Below, in pieces: positions 50,671 through 59,766 of a DNA stretch of 64,000 nucleotides. The notes under the pieces were generated by a model. It made no database searches. It saw only the letters and a list, made by a program, of their open reading frames with translations, and was not told the DNA's origin. Every line of letters starts with the position of its first letter. The stretch's first letter is position 1. Both the position numbers and the translations under genes were made by a program. Source of the DNA: Phycisphaerales bacterium (GTDB lineage Bacteria > Planctomycetota > Phycisphaerae > UBA1845 > Fen-1342); the NCBI GenBank assembly GCA_022839625.1, contig JALHJL010000015.1:38575-102574 (forward strand). Reading direction: 5' to 3'.

Positions 50671-51384
50671 TCAGTAATACGGTTCGCTCTCATCCGGGAC
50701 GGCCATGACGTCGAAGATCTGCGGGAACTGGAATTCGACGTGTTGGTCGGCGAAGAGCAAGTTCCCGTGATGTCGGCCCAGGTAGTGCCACGCAGCGCGT
50801 GGATCGGCCAAGTCGAATGACGGATTGAAGACCGGCTCCTGAAAGACGATCTTCTTGGAAGTGTAGCGGATGTCCGCCAGCCGGAGGTTGCGGCAGCTCA
50901 GCACCCCGAACGTGGGCACCGGAAACTCGGCGATTTCGCTGGCGTAGACGTAGCTCGTGCCGTGTTCGACGAAGTACTTGCCCGGGAGCTTGAAGTACGC
51001 GTCGCCGGCGTCGCCCGGGCACTCGAAAAGGTCGTTCCGCTTGCGCTCGACCTGCGGACCGTCGCCGACCATGTCGTACTCGACGCCGAAGTAGTGATTC
51101 ATCGGGCGCAGGTGCTCGGGCGTCTGGCTGCCGAGCAGGGCATGGTGCGGGCTGCGGCCCATGTACCCGAGGCAGCCGTAAAACGGCGCGTCGGGAAACA
51201 CGTCGCGGCTGTCGGCCAGATACAATTGCAGGGCATGGCCGATCGTGCGCAGGTTGGACTGGCACTTGACGCGCCGGGCCTGGATTCGCGCTCCGCGGAG
51301 CGCGGGCAGCAGTATCGAGATCAGCAACGCGATGATCGCCACCACCACCAGGAGCTCGATGAGGGTGAACGCGCGACGCAGCAT
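50671..51384 (-). CDS. Type II secretion/pilin-like protein with prepilin signal
   Basis: A 237-residue pseudopilin-like protein. The class III signal MLRRA-FTLIELLVVVAIIALLISILLPAL has Glu at position 5 of the mature helix and would be cut and methylated by prepilin peptidase (Ala at -1). The C-terminal end RHHGNLLFADQHVEFQF is a form of the H-X9-DG motif found in the large DUF1559-like families of planctomycetes. ATG 51384 has GGAGG about 8 bases upstream; the longer open frame is not needed. These proteins probably form surface or periplasmic pseudopili, but the function is unproven. Confidence 0.88.
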   Translation of the reverse strand: MLRRAFTLIELLVVVAIIALLISILLPALRGARIQARRVKCQSNLRTIGHALQLYLADSRDVFPDAPFYGCLGYMGRSPHHALLGSQTPEHLRPMNHYFGVEYDMVGDGPQVERKRNDLFECPGDAGDAYFKLPGKYFVEHGTSYVYASEIAEFPVPTFGVLSCRNLRLADIRYTSKKIVFQEPVFNPSFDLADPRAAWHYLGRHHGNLLFADQHVEFQFPQIFDVMAVPDESEPYY

Positions 51385-51499
51385 GAGCCTGCCTCCGCCA
51401 GCGGTCGGGCGGCCCTGGCACGCGGGGGGCGCCCAGACGACCGGCCCCACCCGCTACATGCGAGAAGTGTAGCAGAACTGCATCAGGAACGATTGTCGA

Positions 51500-52771
51500 A
51501 TGTCGTCAGCCAACCCATCCACCCGGCCAGAGCAACTCAAGACTGCTCTAGTCGCCGCGGCCGCCGTCCTGGCAGGCCTGGTACCGGCCCCGTCCGCCGC
51601 CCTCGCGCAGGGGGTGCCGACGACTGCCGCCACTCCCACTTCAGCCCCGACGAGCGCGCCGGCCGGCAGCGTCGACTGGCCGATGTTCCGGGGCGACGCG
51701 CAACTCACCGGTGTGGCCGGAGGTGCGCTGCCGGAGAAGCTCGCCGTGCGCTGGCGGTACGAGCTCGGCGAGGGCACGTCCTCCACGGCCGCGATCGTGG
51801 CGGGCACGGTGTTCGTCGGCGCCGACGATGGCAGGCTGACGGCCCTCGACCTCAAGAGCGGGCAGGCAAACTGGCAGTACGAGGCCGGAGATGCGATCCA
51901 GTCTTCGCCGACGGTCGCAGCCGGTCTTGTCGTGTGCGGCGACGAGACCGGGATCGTGCACGCTTGCGAGGTGCAGACCGGGGCGTTGCGGTGGTCATTC
52001 AAGACGGGTGCGCGCGTGATCTCCTCCGCCAACACCGCCGGCGACCGGCTGGTCTTCGGGTCCTACGATGGCGGCCTGTATTGCGTGCAAATTGCGGACG
52101 GCCGCCTCATCTGGAAGTACGACGTCGGCGAGCGCGTGCATGGCACGCCGGGGATCGCGGGCGAGTGTGTGCTCGTCGCCGCGTGCGATGGCCAGCTTCA
52201 TGTCGTGCGCCTCGCCGACGGCACGCTCGTTCGCAATGTGCCCCTCGGCTCGGTGAGTGGTGCGGCGACGGCCGCGCATGGCAGCCGGGTCTACGTCGGC
52301 ACCTACGGAGAGCAAGTGCTCGGTATCGACTGGGAGGCCGGGCAGGTCGTGTGGCGGTTTGAGGACCCGGAGCGGCAGTTCCCGTTCCTGTCTTCCGCCG
52401 CCGTCACGGACGAACTGGTCATCGTCGGCGGGCAGGACCGGCGCGTACGGGCTCTCGAAGCGGCCACGGGAAAGCAGCGCTGGCAGTTCGCTACCAGGGG
52501 CCGGGTGGATTCGTCGCCCGTCGTGTCCGGCACACGGGTCTTTTTCGGCTCGGCAGATGGGAACTTGTACGAACTGGACCTGGCCACCGGGCGGGAAGTT
52601 TGGCGGTTCGAGGCGGGCGGCCCGATCTCGGCCTCCCCGGCGGTCGGCGGCGGCTGCCTGGTCATCGGTACGCAGGCCGGCCGGCTCTATTGCTTCGCCG
52701 CGGCGGCTGATGTCCCCCCGGGGGAATCACAGAACGCGCAGATACGAGCCGAGCAGCCGTCGGCGCAATGA
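51500..52771 (+). CDS. Exported PQQ-like beta-propeller protein
   Basis: A 423-residue exported protein with seven or eight PQQ/BamB-like repeats. After the signal peptide (ALVAAAAVLAGLVPAPSAALAQ) and a Thr/Ala/Pro linker, WPMFRGDAQLTGV opens the propeller. Repeats such as VFVGADDGRLTALDLKSGQANWQYEAG and VFFGSADGNLYELDLATGREVWRFEAGG show the LxALdxxTGxxxWxf signature. Planctomycetes have many such proteins; some are outer-membrane assembly factors and some enzymes. No catalytic domain or PQQ-dehydrogenase cofactor motif is seen, so a scaffold or binding role is likely. Confidence 0.9.
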   Translation: MSSANPSTRPEQLKTALVAAAAVLAGLVPAPSAALAQGVPTTAATPTSAPTSAPAGSVDWPMFRGDAQLTGVAGGALPEKLAVRWRYELGEGTSSTAAIVAGTVFVGADDGRLTALDLKSGQANWQYEAGDAIQSSPTVAAGLVVCGDETGIVHACEVQTGALRWSFKTGARVISSANTAGDRLVFGSYDGGLYCVQIADGRLIWKYDVGERVHGTPGIAGECVLVAACDGQLHVVRLADGTLVRNVPLGSVSGAATAAHGSRVYVGTYGEQVLGIDWEAGQVVWRFEDPERQFPFLSSAAVTDELVIVGGQDRRVRALEAATGKQRWQFATRGRVDSSPVVSGTRVFFGSADGNLYELDLATGREVWRFEAGGPISASPAVGGGCLVIGTQAGRLYCFAAAADVPPGESQNAQIRAEQPSAQ

Positions 52772-52966
52772 GCCGTGCACGGCGGATTCGCTCGACAACC
52801 CGAAAAGACCGGTGCATTGGGCGCCCGTTGAAAAAGGCTCATCCGGCATTTCCGGGGTGCCGGTGGCACGGCTGGCCAGCCCTGGAAGGGCGGAAGACCA
52901 CGGCCCACAGCGCGAGAAGCTCGTGCATCATCCGGCGTGCTTTCGGTACCGCCGAAGGAAGCTGAA

Positions 52967-53590
52967 CAGCAGCAGTTTGGCTGTTACTCACCGGCGGACG
53001 CTCCCCATGGCCGCCGGCGACCGCACGCAGTACGATCACCGGCACGTCAGCCTGCAACTGGTCGGGGCGGATTGGACGCTGCTTCTGGACGCGGAACCGC
53101 AGCAGTCCGGCGAGGATGAAATCGCCGCCGCGTTGCGGCTGCTGGGACGGGTGTTGCGCTTCTACCGACGAGCCTTCGACGTGGTCGTGGGCGACGGCCT
53201 GTATGCCGATCCGCGCGTGTCCAACTATGCCTGGGAGCACGGCAAAGACGTGCCGGCGGTGCTCAGAGACCACCATCCCGCGTTATTGGAAGACACCCGC
53301 AGCCTCTTGGCGACCGTCACGCCGACCCACGGCCGCGCCGGTTCGCGGACCTGCCCGTGGTGGGACCTGGTCGGCTTCACCACCTGGCCGCAGGTCGCGG
53401 CGCCGATTCGGATCGTGCGCAGCGAGGAAATCCGGTCCGTGCAGCGGCGACGCGACGGGCAGGCGGAGGAACAACGCTCGGAATGGTCCTGGGTGACGGC
53501 GCTCGCCGCCACGCGCGCGCCCACGGCGGCCAACGCGGGGCAAGGGCCGCGACGATTGCCCCGTCCGCACCGCGTGGGGCACCCTGCTTC
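52967..53590 (+). pseudogene. Fragment of a DDE (IS4-like) transposase
   Basis: The segment from about LAVTHRRTLP to WVTALAATRAPTA matches the central part of IS4-like transposases: LLDAEPQQSGEDEIAAALRLLGRVL, then FDVVVGDGLYADPRVSNYAWEHGKDVPAVLRD and WWDLVGFTTWPQVAAPIRIVRS, ending EWSWVTAL. The Asp of VVGDGLY is a candidate catalytic residue. The N-terminal third and the part with the last catalytic Glu and the HxRWxIEN motif are missing, and no clean inverted ends are seen. It is an inactive remnant downstream of the propeller gene. The ATG at 53007 is an arbitrary internal methionine. Confidence 0.75.
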
Positions 53591-53611
53591 CGGCCATCGT
53601 CTAACGGCGCC

Positions 53612-53727
53612 CCACGATCGAGGCCTGCCTGGCGGACTTGCAGCGCAACGCGGCCCTGCGGTGACTGATCGGAATCGAGTCGGAAACCGCGCAGAATCCG
53701 CGCCTAGCGCGGGTGTTAGGAACTGAC
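53612..53727 (+). pseudogene. Possible fragment of a second transposase N-terminus
   Basis: Reading from about 53612 gives PTIEACLADLQRNAALR, an in-frame stop, LIGIESETAQNPRLARVL. This resembles the N-terminal region of some other IS transposases (lines such as LRKLIGIES...SRFLRVL), with a stop codon in the middle. The match is by eye only and the piece is short. Confidence 0.3.
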
Positions 53728-54090
53728 GCCTTTCCGGCATCGCGATCAGCGTTGTCCGGCCATCTGGACGATGCGTAACTCAGTATTTTACAACCATTTA
53801 CGGTTCTGCAGAGCTTCTGACTGGCGTTTGGCCGTCACCCGATCGCCCCTCCGAGTTCGGCGCCAGCGAAATACACGAACATATCACTATTATTTACAAT
53901 AACTTAGGTCCATATCGCGCCGTATTCAATTTGTGGAACATAACGTGCTTCTACAGGGCGTACGGAGAAGGTGTGCGCGGTCGCGGTTCGTGCCTCTGCG
54001 CACGCGTATTGACGTTAACCGCCAGGTGATTATCCGGCGTGAGCGAAACGGACGACGTATAGGGTAGTCAGTACAACAGGAGGTACGGTG
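53728..54090. other. AT-richer promoter region upstream of the porin gene
   Basis: No gene. The stretch 53770-53945 is clearly less GC-rich than the rest of the window (for example ATATCACTATTATTTACAAT at 53881-53900), unlike neighbouring intergenic DNA. This fits either a strong promoter and activator region or foreign DNA brought by the adjacent IS remnants. TTGACG (54009-54014) with TATCCG 16 bases later is one weak promoter candidate. AGGAGG at 54078-54083 is the porin ribosome-binding site. Confidence 0.45.
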
Positions 54091-55620
54091 ATGTCAGGAC
54101 GACTGTTTCGCAGGTGCCTCTTCGCGGCGGTCGCCGCCGGAGTCTTGACCATTCCGGTCCTGGCGGACGAGGGACCGGGGTCCGGCACGGACGCGAGCCT
54201 GGCCCGGCTGGAGGCGCTGCTCGAGGCACAGCAGAAGAAGATCGAGGCCCTCGAGCAACAAGTTGCTGCTGCCAACCAGGCGGACATGAATGCCGCGCGA
54301 GTGGAGCAGATGAAGCAGCAGATCCGGGAGGTTCTCAGCGAGCAGGAGTTCCGTGAGAGCCTGATGCCATCGACGGTTCAGGCCGGCTATGACAAGGGCT
54401 TCTTCATCAAGAGCAGTGATGAGAAGTTCATGATCCGCCTGAACGGCCAGTTCAAGTTTCGTTGGACACATTACGCCACGCGGAGCGAGAACAGGTACTT
54501 GTCGCCGGGGTTGCGGCGGAGCGACCGGACGGGTTTCGACTGGGCGCGGCTTCGTTTCCGCTTTAGCGGCTACGCGTACACGAAGGACCTGACGTACTTG
54601 CTGGAGCTGGATCAGAGCACGGCCGGGCAGTTGGACACGCAGATGCTGTACGCTTGGCTGAATTACCGCGTGGTTGACGAGTTCCAGATCAAGATGGGTA
54701 CGTTCCGAATGGCGAGCACGCGGGCGGATACGGCCTCGACCGCGCTGATGCAATTCGCCGAATACCCGGTGATGAACGCGGTGTTCGGACTGAGCCGCGG
54801 GACCGGCATTCGGCTGTGGGGCAAGCTGTTCCAGGGGAAGGGCGAGTACTACCTCGACCTCATGAACTCGCTGAACAATGCGACCAGGGCGACCATTACG
54901 ACCGACGAAGCGCAAAATGCGAGCGGCCACGACAACAACCCGGCCCTGGTCTTTCGCACCATCTGGTCGTTGCTGGGCGGGGCCTGCCAGCATCCCGAGG
55001 ATGATGCCGGGATGTCCGACAGCATCTGCGACATGGCGATCCACACCTCGCCGGCCTGGAACGTGGGCTTCCACTATGCGTATACCGAGGACTGGCGCGA
55101 GGGGACGTTGCAGATTCCGTTCAGGAGGCAGACCTCGTTCCGCGACGGCGGCTTCGGCCTGACTTCCTCGCAGGGCCTGCAAATCCACCAATTCGGGATC
55201 GATTCCGGGTTCAAGTACCAGGGGTTCTCCATCCTCGGCGAGTACGTGCTGCGGCTGCTGGATGTGCGGGCCGGAGACCGGGCGCCCTACGCGCCGCTCT
55301 TCCTGCTCACGGGTGATGGCTCGACCAACGCCCAGCACGGGGCCTATGTGCAGTGCGGGTACTTCCTGCCAATCCCCGGCCTGGAGCGCAAGCTGGAGGT
55401 CGTGGCCCGCGTGGGCGGGGTGTCAGCGCTGGCCGGTGGTCAACAAGGTTCCTGGGATTATGGCGCTGGCCTGAACTACTACATCCAGGGTCACAAGGTC
55501 AAGTTGCAGACCGACGTGACCAAGGTCTCCGAGAGCCCGATTTCGAGCTCCCAATACAGCCTGGCAAACGTGAACGACGACGCCCTGATCTGGCGCGTTC
55601 AGCTTCAGGTCGCATTCTGA
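54091..55620 (+). CDS. Outer-membrane porin (phosphate-selective porin O/P type)
   Basis: A 509-residue outer-membrane beta-barrel. The signal peptide (LFRRCLFAAVAAGVLTIPVLADE) is followed by a coiled coil (SLARLEALLEAQQKKIEALEQQVAAANQADM) that may form a periplasmic trimeric stalk. The barrel then has alternating strands (FMIRLNGQFKFRWTHYA, DWARLRFRFSGYAYTKDLTYLLELDQS) and ends VNDDALIWRVQLQVAF with a terminal Phe, as barrels that use BAM usually do. The pattern matches porin O/P (PF07396). ATG 54091 is 7 bases after AGGAGG. The low-GC upstream region and strong ribosome-binding site suggest high expression. A small protein follows 47 bases later. Confidence 0.9.
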   Translation: MSGRLFRRCLFAAVAAGVLTIPVLADEGPGSGTDASLARLEALLEAQQKKIEALEQQVAAANQADMNAARVEQMKQQIREVLSEQEFRESLMPSTVQAGYDKGFFIKSSDEKFMIRLNGQFKFRWTHYATRSENRYLSPGLRRSDRTGFDWARLRFRFSGYAYTKDLTYLLELDQSTAGQLDTQMLYAWLNYRVVDEFQIKMGTFRMASTRADTASTALMQFAEYPVMNAVFGLSRGTGIRLWGKLFQGKGEYYLDLMNSLNNATRATITTDEAQNASGHDNNPALVFRTIWSLLGGACQHPEDDAGMSDSICDMAIHTSPAWNVGFHYAYTEDWREGTLQIPFRRQTSFRDGGFGLTSSQGLQIHQFGIDSGFKYQGFSILGEYVLRLLDVRAGDRAPYAPLFLLTGDGSTNAQHGAYVQCGYFLPIPGLERKLEVVARVGGVSALAGGQQGSWDYGAGLNYYIQGHKVKLQTDVTKVSESPISSSQYSLANVNDDALIWRVQLQVAF

Positions 55621-55667
55621 TTCCGAATCGGTGGACACGAATCCGAGTTGCTCACGGAGGAATTCGC

Positions 55668-55946
55668 ATGCATAAGTGGTCACGGTTACGACGGACGCTG
55701 ATCGTGCTGGCGCTGATCGGCTTCGCCCTGCCGCAGTTCGGCTGTTACTTCGCCATGAACAGGGACTACGAAGTCTTGATGCAGCAAATCGGCAGTGCCG
55801 TCATCAAGCTCATCTCCGACAACGTCTTTGGGAACATCGGCACGGACTTCGATGCCGTCGTGCGAACACCGGTGACCGCGTTCGCACAGTCGCTCTGGAA
55901 CAACTACGCGGCGGCGTACGTCCCGAACGACATTGAGCTGAAGTAG
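55668..55946 (+). CDS. Small exported protein paired with the porin
   Basis: A 92-residue protein with a basic start (HKWSRLRR), a hydrophobic segment (TLIVLALIGFALPQFGC) ending in a Cys, possibly a lipobox variant, and a helical body (MQQIGSAVIKLISDNVFGNIGTDFDAVVRTPVTAFAQSLWNNYA). GGAGG lies 7 bases before ATG 55668. It is 47 bases after the porin stop and before a terminator hairpin, so the two form a transcription unit. I do not recognise the family; a structural or envelope role is possible. Compare the similar layout at 33210-33434. Confidence 0.8.
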   Translation: MHKWSRLRRTLIVLALIGFALPQFGCYFAMNRDYEVLMQQIGSAVIKLISDNVFGNIGTDFDAVVRTPVTAFAQSLWNNYAAAYVPNDIELK

Positions 55947-55980
55947 TCGTTCGCGCCGGACGACGTACGCGGATCGAAAG

Positions 55981-56021
55981 GGCCGGGCACGGCGGAGCGT
56001 CCCACCGTGTCCGGCCTTGCT
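55981..56021 (+). terminator. Rho-independent terminator-like hairpin after the porin unit
   Basis: GGCCGGGCACGG (55981-55992) pairs with CCGTGTCCGGCC (56005-56016), 11 of 12 Watson-Crick plus one G-U pair, with a 12-base loop, followed by TTGCTT. The T-tract is short, but the stem is strong and well placed 35 bases after the small gene. Confidence 0.65.
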
Positions 56022-56177
56022 TATGCGCCGGGCGGTAGCGACCGTGCGACGGCCATAGTTTCCGCAGGCGGGAGTTGAAACGGGGAGACGAGCGGGCCTA
56101 AGACTTGGCGTAGAGGGGACGGTCTACCTCTACGCGGAGGCGTGCCTTACGCGGACTCAGGCCGGAGAGAGGTTATC

Positions 56178-56873
56178 ATGCGCCGTATCAGCCTCGCGCT
56201 CGTCGCCGCGCTCATCGCGGCTGGGACACCGCTCGCCTGTGCGGAGTTAATCTGGGACAACTTCCTCACGCCCGATCCGGCGAACGACGGGGGTTTCGAT
56301 GGGGTCTCGTACTTCAGCTCGGAGCGGAACGCGGCGGTCGAGGACTCCTGGGCCGCCGACGACGCCGTGTGGCCGCACGAGGTCACCGTGCAGGCGATCA
56401 AGTGGGCGGGGGCCCGCGACGCGCGTTTCCCGTATGGCTACGTCGAGTTGATCATCCTGGAAGAGCAACAAGGGATGCTGGAGGTAGTGCAGCAGTATTC
56501 GCTCGGGCAGCCGGCAATCCTGGGGACATTCGGAACCTTCTTCGGCTTGCAGGTCTACAACGGATATATCGAGCTCCCCGAGGAGGGGATCAGCCTGCCG
56601 GCCGGGCATTACTACTTCGGGGTGCGCCTCGTCAACGGCGTCAACGGTGACGAAGACGGCCGAAACGTCATGCTGACCACGGGCGGCGGCGCGGTCAATG
56701 GCCTTACGATGGGGCTGTTTCAGAGCTACTTCTTTGGGTATCCCAACTGGACCTTCACGGCTGACACCTCCGGCAACCTCACGACCGATTTCGCGTTTCA
56801 GCTTTACGGGATTCCCGAGCCCGCGAGCCTGGTGCTGTTGATCGCTGGCGGGTTGTTGTTCCGTCGTCGGTAG
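56178..56873 (+). CDS. PEP-CTERM sorted secreted protein
   Basis: A 231-residue secreted protein with a signal peptide (RRISLALVAALIAAGTPLACAE), a beta-rich body with no recognised domain, and the sorting tail IPEPASLVLLIAGGLLFRRR. It starts LIWDNFLTPDPANDGGFDGVSYFSSERN; the DSWAADDAVWP and HYYFGVRLVNG motifs are of the kind found in other planctomycete PEP-CTERM proteins. A purine-rich site (GGAGAGAGG) lies 6-13 bases before ATG 56178. No exosortase is in the window. Confidence 0.9.
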   Translation: MRRISLALVAALIAAGTPLACAELIWDNFLTPDPANDGGFDGVSYFSSERNAAVEDSWAADDAVWPHEVTVQAIKWAGARDARFPYGYVELIILEEQQGMLEVVQQYSLGQPAILGTFGTFFGLQVYNGYIELPEEGISLPAGHYYFGVRLVNGVNGDEDGRNVMLTTGGGAVNGLTMGLFQSYFFGYPNWTFTADTSGNLTTDFAFQLYGIPEPASLVLLIAGGLLFRRR

Positions 56874-56975
56874 CGGGATCCCACGTACCAGATCGATGCG
56901 CGCGGGGGGCCGGGCATCGGGAGTACGCCTGGCCATTACACCCCACGAGAGTCCGATCGCGCCGGCGACAGGTGG

Positions 56976-57566
56976 CTACTCGGCGTCGGTCAGCAACTCT
57001 CGGGGGATGTCGATCCGGTCACCCTCGTGGATGCCCAGGCGCTCGAATGTGCCCTGTTTCACTTCGAGCGCGAACATGGCGGGTTCGATGGAGCTGAAGG
57101 TGCGGAGGGTCCCGGGCGGCATCTGCCAGATCTTCACGATCGTGCCGTTCATGCGGGCGAACGCTATGTCGAGCGGCGTGACAGTGTTCCACATCCAAAA
57201 ACCGCGGATGCTCTCGTTGCTGAAGACGAAGAGCATGCCTTGATCGTCTGCGATCTCCTCGGGCGGGACGAACATCAGGCCCTCTTCGATCAGGGTGCGG
57301 CGGGCCCCGGGCCGCGGCGGAGCTGACTCCCTGGCGACCCAGACGCGGAAAAGGTGCTCATCGATCGAGACCCAGGCCGTGGGCAACGAACCGAGGGGGT
57401 ACGAGCGGAGCGCGTCACTCGCGCGCGGCGCGGCGGAGCTCGTCGTCGTTGGGGTAGCGGTGTCGCCGCCGTCCGACGGCCGGCCGCAACCACGCGGAGC
57501 GAGCAGACCGGGCAGCAGGACCACGCTGAACAAGGTCAAACGCACCGGACCTCTGAATTGGTCCAT
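56976..57566 (-). CDS. DUF192 family exported protein
   Basis: A 196-residue exported protein with a DUF192 domain in its C-terminal half: GLMFVPPEEIADDQGMLFVFSNESIRGFWMWNTVTPLDIAF...VKIWQMPP...PAMFALEVKQGTFERLGIHEGDRI. Ahead of it are a signal-like segment (LTLFSVVLLPGLLAPRGC) and a Thr/Ser/Pro linker. DUF192 has no settled function; members are often periplasmic, small, and surface related. ATG 57566 has GGGAG 7 bases upstream; the frame above it is not conserved. It is divergent from truB. Confidence 0.87.
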   Translation of the reverse strand: MDQFRGPVRLTLFSVVLLPGLLAPRGCGRPSDGGDTATPTTTSSAAPRASDALRSYPLGSLPTAWVSIDEHLFRVWVARESAPPRPGARRTLIEEGLMFVPPEEIADDQGMLFVFSNESIRGFWMWNTVTPLDIAFARMNGTIVKIWQMPPGTLRTFSSIEPAMFALEVKQGTFERLGIHEGDRIDIPRELLTDAE

Positions 57567-57708
57567 AACAGCTCCCGAGGCGAGGTAGAACCAGGACAGC
57601 ATAGCGCGCGGCGGGGGTGCTCGGCAAGAACCTCGGCAGTAGGTATAAGAGTGGTCCGCCGCACTGCGGGCTTGTGACCTTGGCGTGAGCGGAGGTGTAG
57701 TGGAGCGG

Positions 57709-58446
57709 ATGGACGGGATCATCAACCTGCACAAACCGGTCGGCATGACGAGCACCCGCGCGCTCGAGCACGTTCGCAGGCTGATGGGTCAGCGCAAGAG
57801 CGGTCATGCCGGGACCCTCGATCCGCTCGCCGAGGGCGTGCTGCTCATCTGCCTGGGCCGGGCCACCAAGCTGACGGAGGCCCTGATGGACCAGCCGAAG
57901 CTGTACCGGGCCGCGGCGGCGCTGGACGTAACGAGCAGCAGCTTCGACGGCGAAACTCCGCCGCTGCCGGTCGCGGTGCTCCGGCCGCCGGAGTTACCCG
58001 AGGTCGAAGACGCGCTGCGCAGCTTCGAGGGGCTTGGCGTGCAAGTTCCACCTGCCACCAGCGCCGTGAAGATCGGCGGCCGGCCCGCCTACAAACTCAG
58101 CCGCAGGGGGCAGACGCCGAGACTGAGGCCGCGGTCCGTCGCAATCTACTGGACGCACGTGCACCGCTATGCCTGGCCGCTGCTGGACTTCGAGCTGGCC
58201 TGCGGACGCGGGACTTACATCCGGGGGATCGTGCGGGACATCGGCGCGCGACTGAGCACCGGCGGGCGGCTCACCGCCCTGGTTCGCCGCGCGGTCGGGC
58301 CATTTCGAATCGAGGATAGTTGGTCGTTGGAGCAACTCGACGGCGCGGCGGATCGGACGCAGGCGGTGGTACCGCTGGACCGTGCGCGCGCCCTGCTCGC
58401 GGCGCGGCCGGTTCAGATCCCGGCCCGACCGGGCGAAATCGCGTGA
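57709..58446 (+). CDS. truB: tRNA pseudouridine-55 synthase
   Basis: A 245-residue enzyme that makes pseudouridine 55 in the T loop of tRNAs. The catalytic Asp38 is in GHAGTLDPLAEGVL; other conserved parts are INLHKPVGMTSTRAL, PPATSAVKIGGRPAYKLSRRG and ACGRGTYIRGIVRDIG. Start choice is uncertain: ATG 57709 begins the conserved sequence, GTG 57700 is 4 bases after GGAGG, and GTG 57685 is further up. Length agrees with bacterial TruB without a C-terminal PUA domain, as found in many phyla. It is not with infB or rpsO here. Confidence 0.95.
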   Translation: MDGIINLHKPVGMTSTRALEHVRRLMGQRKSGHAGTLDPLAEGVLLICLGRATKLTEALMDQPKLYRAAAALDVTSSSFDGETPPLPVAVLRPPELPEVEDALRSFEGLGVQVPPATSAVKIGGRPAYKLSRRGQTPRLRPRSVAIYWTHVHRYAWPLLDFELACGRGTYIRGIVRDIGARLSTGGRLTALVRRAVGPFRIEDSWSLEQLDGAADRTQAVVPLDRARALLAARPVQIPARPGEIA

Positions 58447-58603
58447 TCTGACCGGCGGTGCCCGTGCCCTTTACTGCGCGTCGAGCCTTGGTACCATCAG
58501 CGGACGTACCCGTATATCCGCGAGTGGGGCGCCGTTCGTGGCGCACCGCGATACGTTTCGCCGACTGGGCCTGGCATCGAACTGTGAGAGGGCGGCTGAA
58601 GAG

Positions 58604-59710
58604 ATGAGCGGGACGGCCGGTCTCAGCGCACCCCAACAAGGCCGCATGGCCTATACCTTGGTCGAAGTTCTGGTGGTCGTTGCGGTGATTGCGCTGCTGA
58701 TCTCGATCCTGGTGCCCAGCCTGAGCTTGGCGCGCGAACAGGCGCGGGCGATCGTTTGCGCGCAGCACTTGCGGCAGTTTGGCACCGGACTCCACGTATA
58801 CACGTGCGAGAACAACGACTACTTCCCCGGCCTGAACACGTCCGGGGCCGCCGTTACGGCCAAGCGGCGAACGATGAACTCCGACGTGACCACGCTTTTC
58901 CACTCCCGGCTGCCGGTGCAGACGTTCGACTGGATGACGCCGATCCTCGCGTATTCTCTTGAGCTGCCCGCCGTGCGCGCCCAGCGCTTCCGGTTCCTGC
59001 TTGAGGAATTCCGGTGTCCGTCCCAGATGACCGTCTGTACCGAAGTGTTCAGCGACGGGCCCGTCCCCGACGAGGAGGACTTCAAGGTGCTGGGGGCGTG
59101 GCCGGCGATCAGCTACCTGATGCCGTCGAGCTTTCAATACGTCGGGCAGAACTACGACCGGCTGCTCCTGTGTCACGAAGAGGGCGCCCCGAACACGCCG
59201 ATCTGGGCCAAGGCCCTGTACGCCGGCTTTGAGGTCGTCATGGGCAACTACCTGCCGAAGCTCGAACGGGTTGGTCCCGCGGCCCGCAAGATCTTCGCGG
59301 CGGACGGCACCCGCTACTGCGACCGCTATGGCCAACTGGACTTCGCCATCGACACGGTCCCCGACTGGTACGGCTCGTTCTCGTCGCCGGGCGGGTGGTA
59401 TACCGGCTGCACAGCGTACGGCGTGCGGGCCGGCTCGCTGACCTGGGACGGCCGGCCGGTCGCGCAGGGCTCTCCGAGCGCGGGGCAGAATCTCGCCCTG
59501 TCGTATCGACACGGCCAATCGGTCGGCGAGCCGCCGGACGACGCGCACGGAAACACCGGGGCGATCAACGCGGCGTTCTTCGACGGACATGTAGACCGGC
59601 TGACAGACCGGCAGTCGCGGGCGATTTGGTATTGGTATCCGGCCGGCGGCGTCGTAAACCACCCAGAGCAGGGGATGACAAACGTGCCCCACGGTTACGC
59701 TGTCCCGTGA
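58604..59710 (+). CDS. Pseudopilin-like protein with H-X9-DG C-terminus
   Basis: A 368-residue prepilin-like protein. The leader QQGRMA is followed by YTLVEVLVVVAVIALLISILVPSL, with Glu at position 5 after a presumed cut before Tyr (Ala at -1). The body is Cys-poor and soluble; the C-terminal part has GAINAAFFDGHVDRL, the H-X9-DG-type motif of the large planctomycete pseudopilin families. ATG 58604 is chosen because the sequence above it (open to 58382) overlaps the truB stop region and is not leader-like. It ends 56 bases before the binding-protein gene. Confidence 0.87.
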   Translation: MSGTAGLSAPQQGRMAYTLVEVLVVVAVIALLISILVPSLSLAREQARAIVCAQHLRQFGTGLHVYTCENNDYFPGLNTSGAAVTAKRRTMNSDVTTLFHSRLPVQTFDWMTPILAYSLELPAVRAQRFRFLLEEFRCPSQMTVCTEVFSDGPVPDEEDFKVLGAWPAISYLMPSSFQYVGQNYDRLLLCHEEGAPNTPIWAKALYAGFEVVMGNYLPKLERVGPAARKIFAADGTRYCDRYGQLDFAIDTVPDWYGSFSSPGGWYTGCTAYGVRAGSLTWDGRPVAQGSPSAGQNLALSYRHGQSVGEPPDDAHGNTGAINAAFFDGHVDRLTDRQSRAIWYWYPAGGVVNHPEQGMTNVPHGYAVP

Positions 59711-59766
59711 GCGGCCCTGCCGAATGCGGTGCGGACACACCCCGGCGGACTCGCGAGGAGCCTGAC

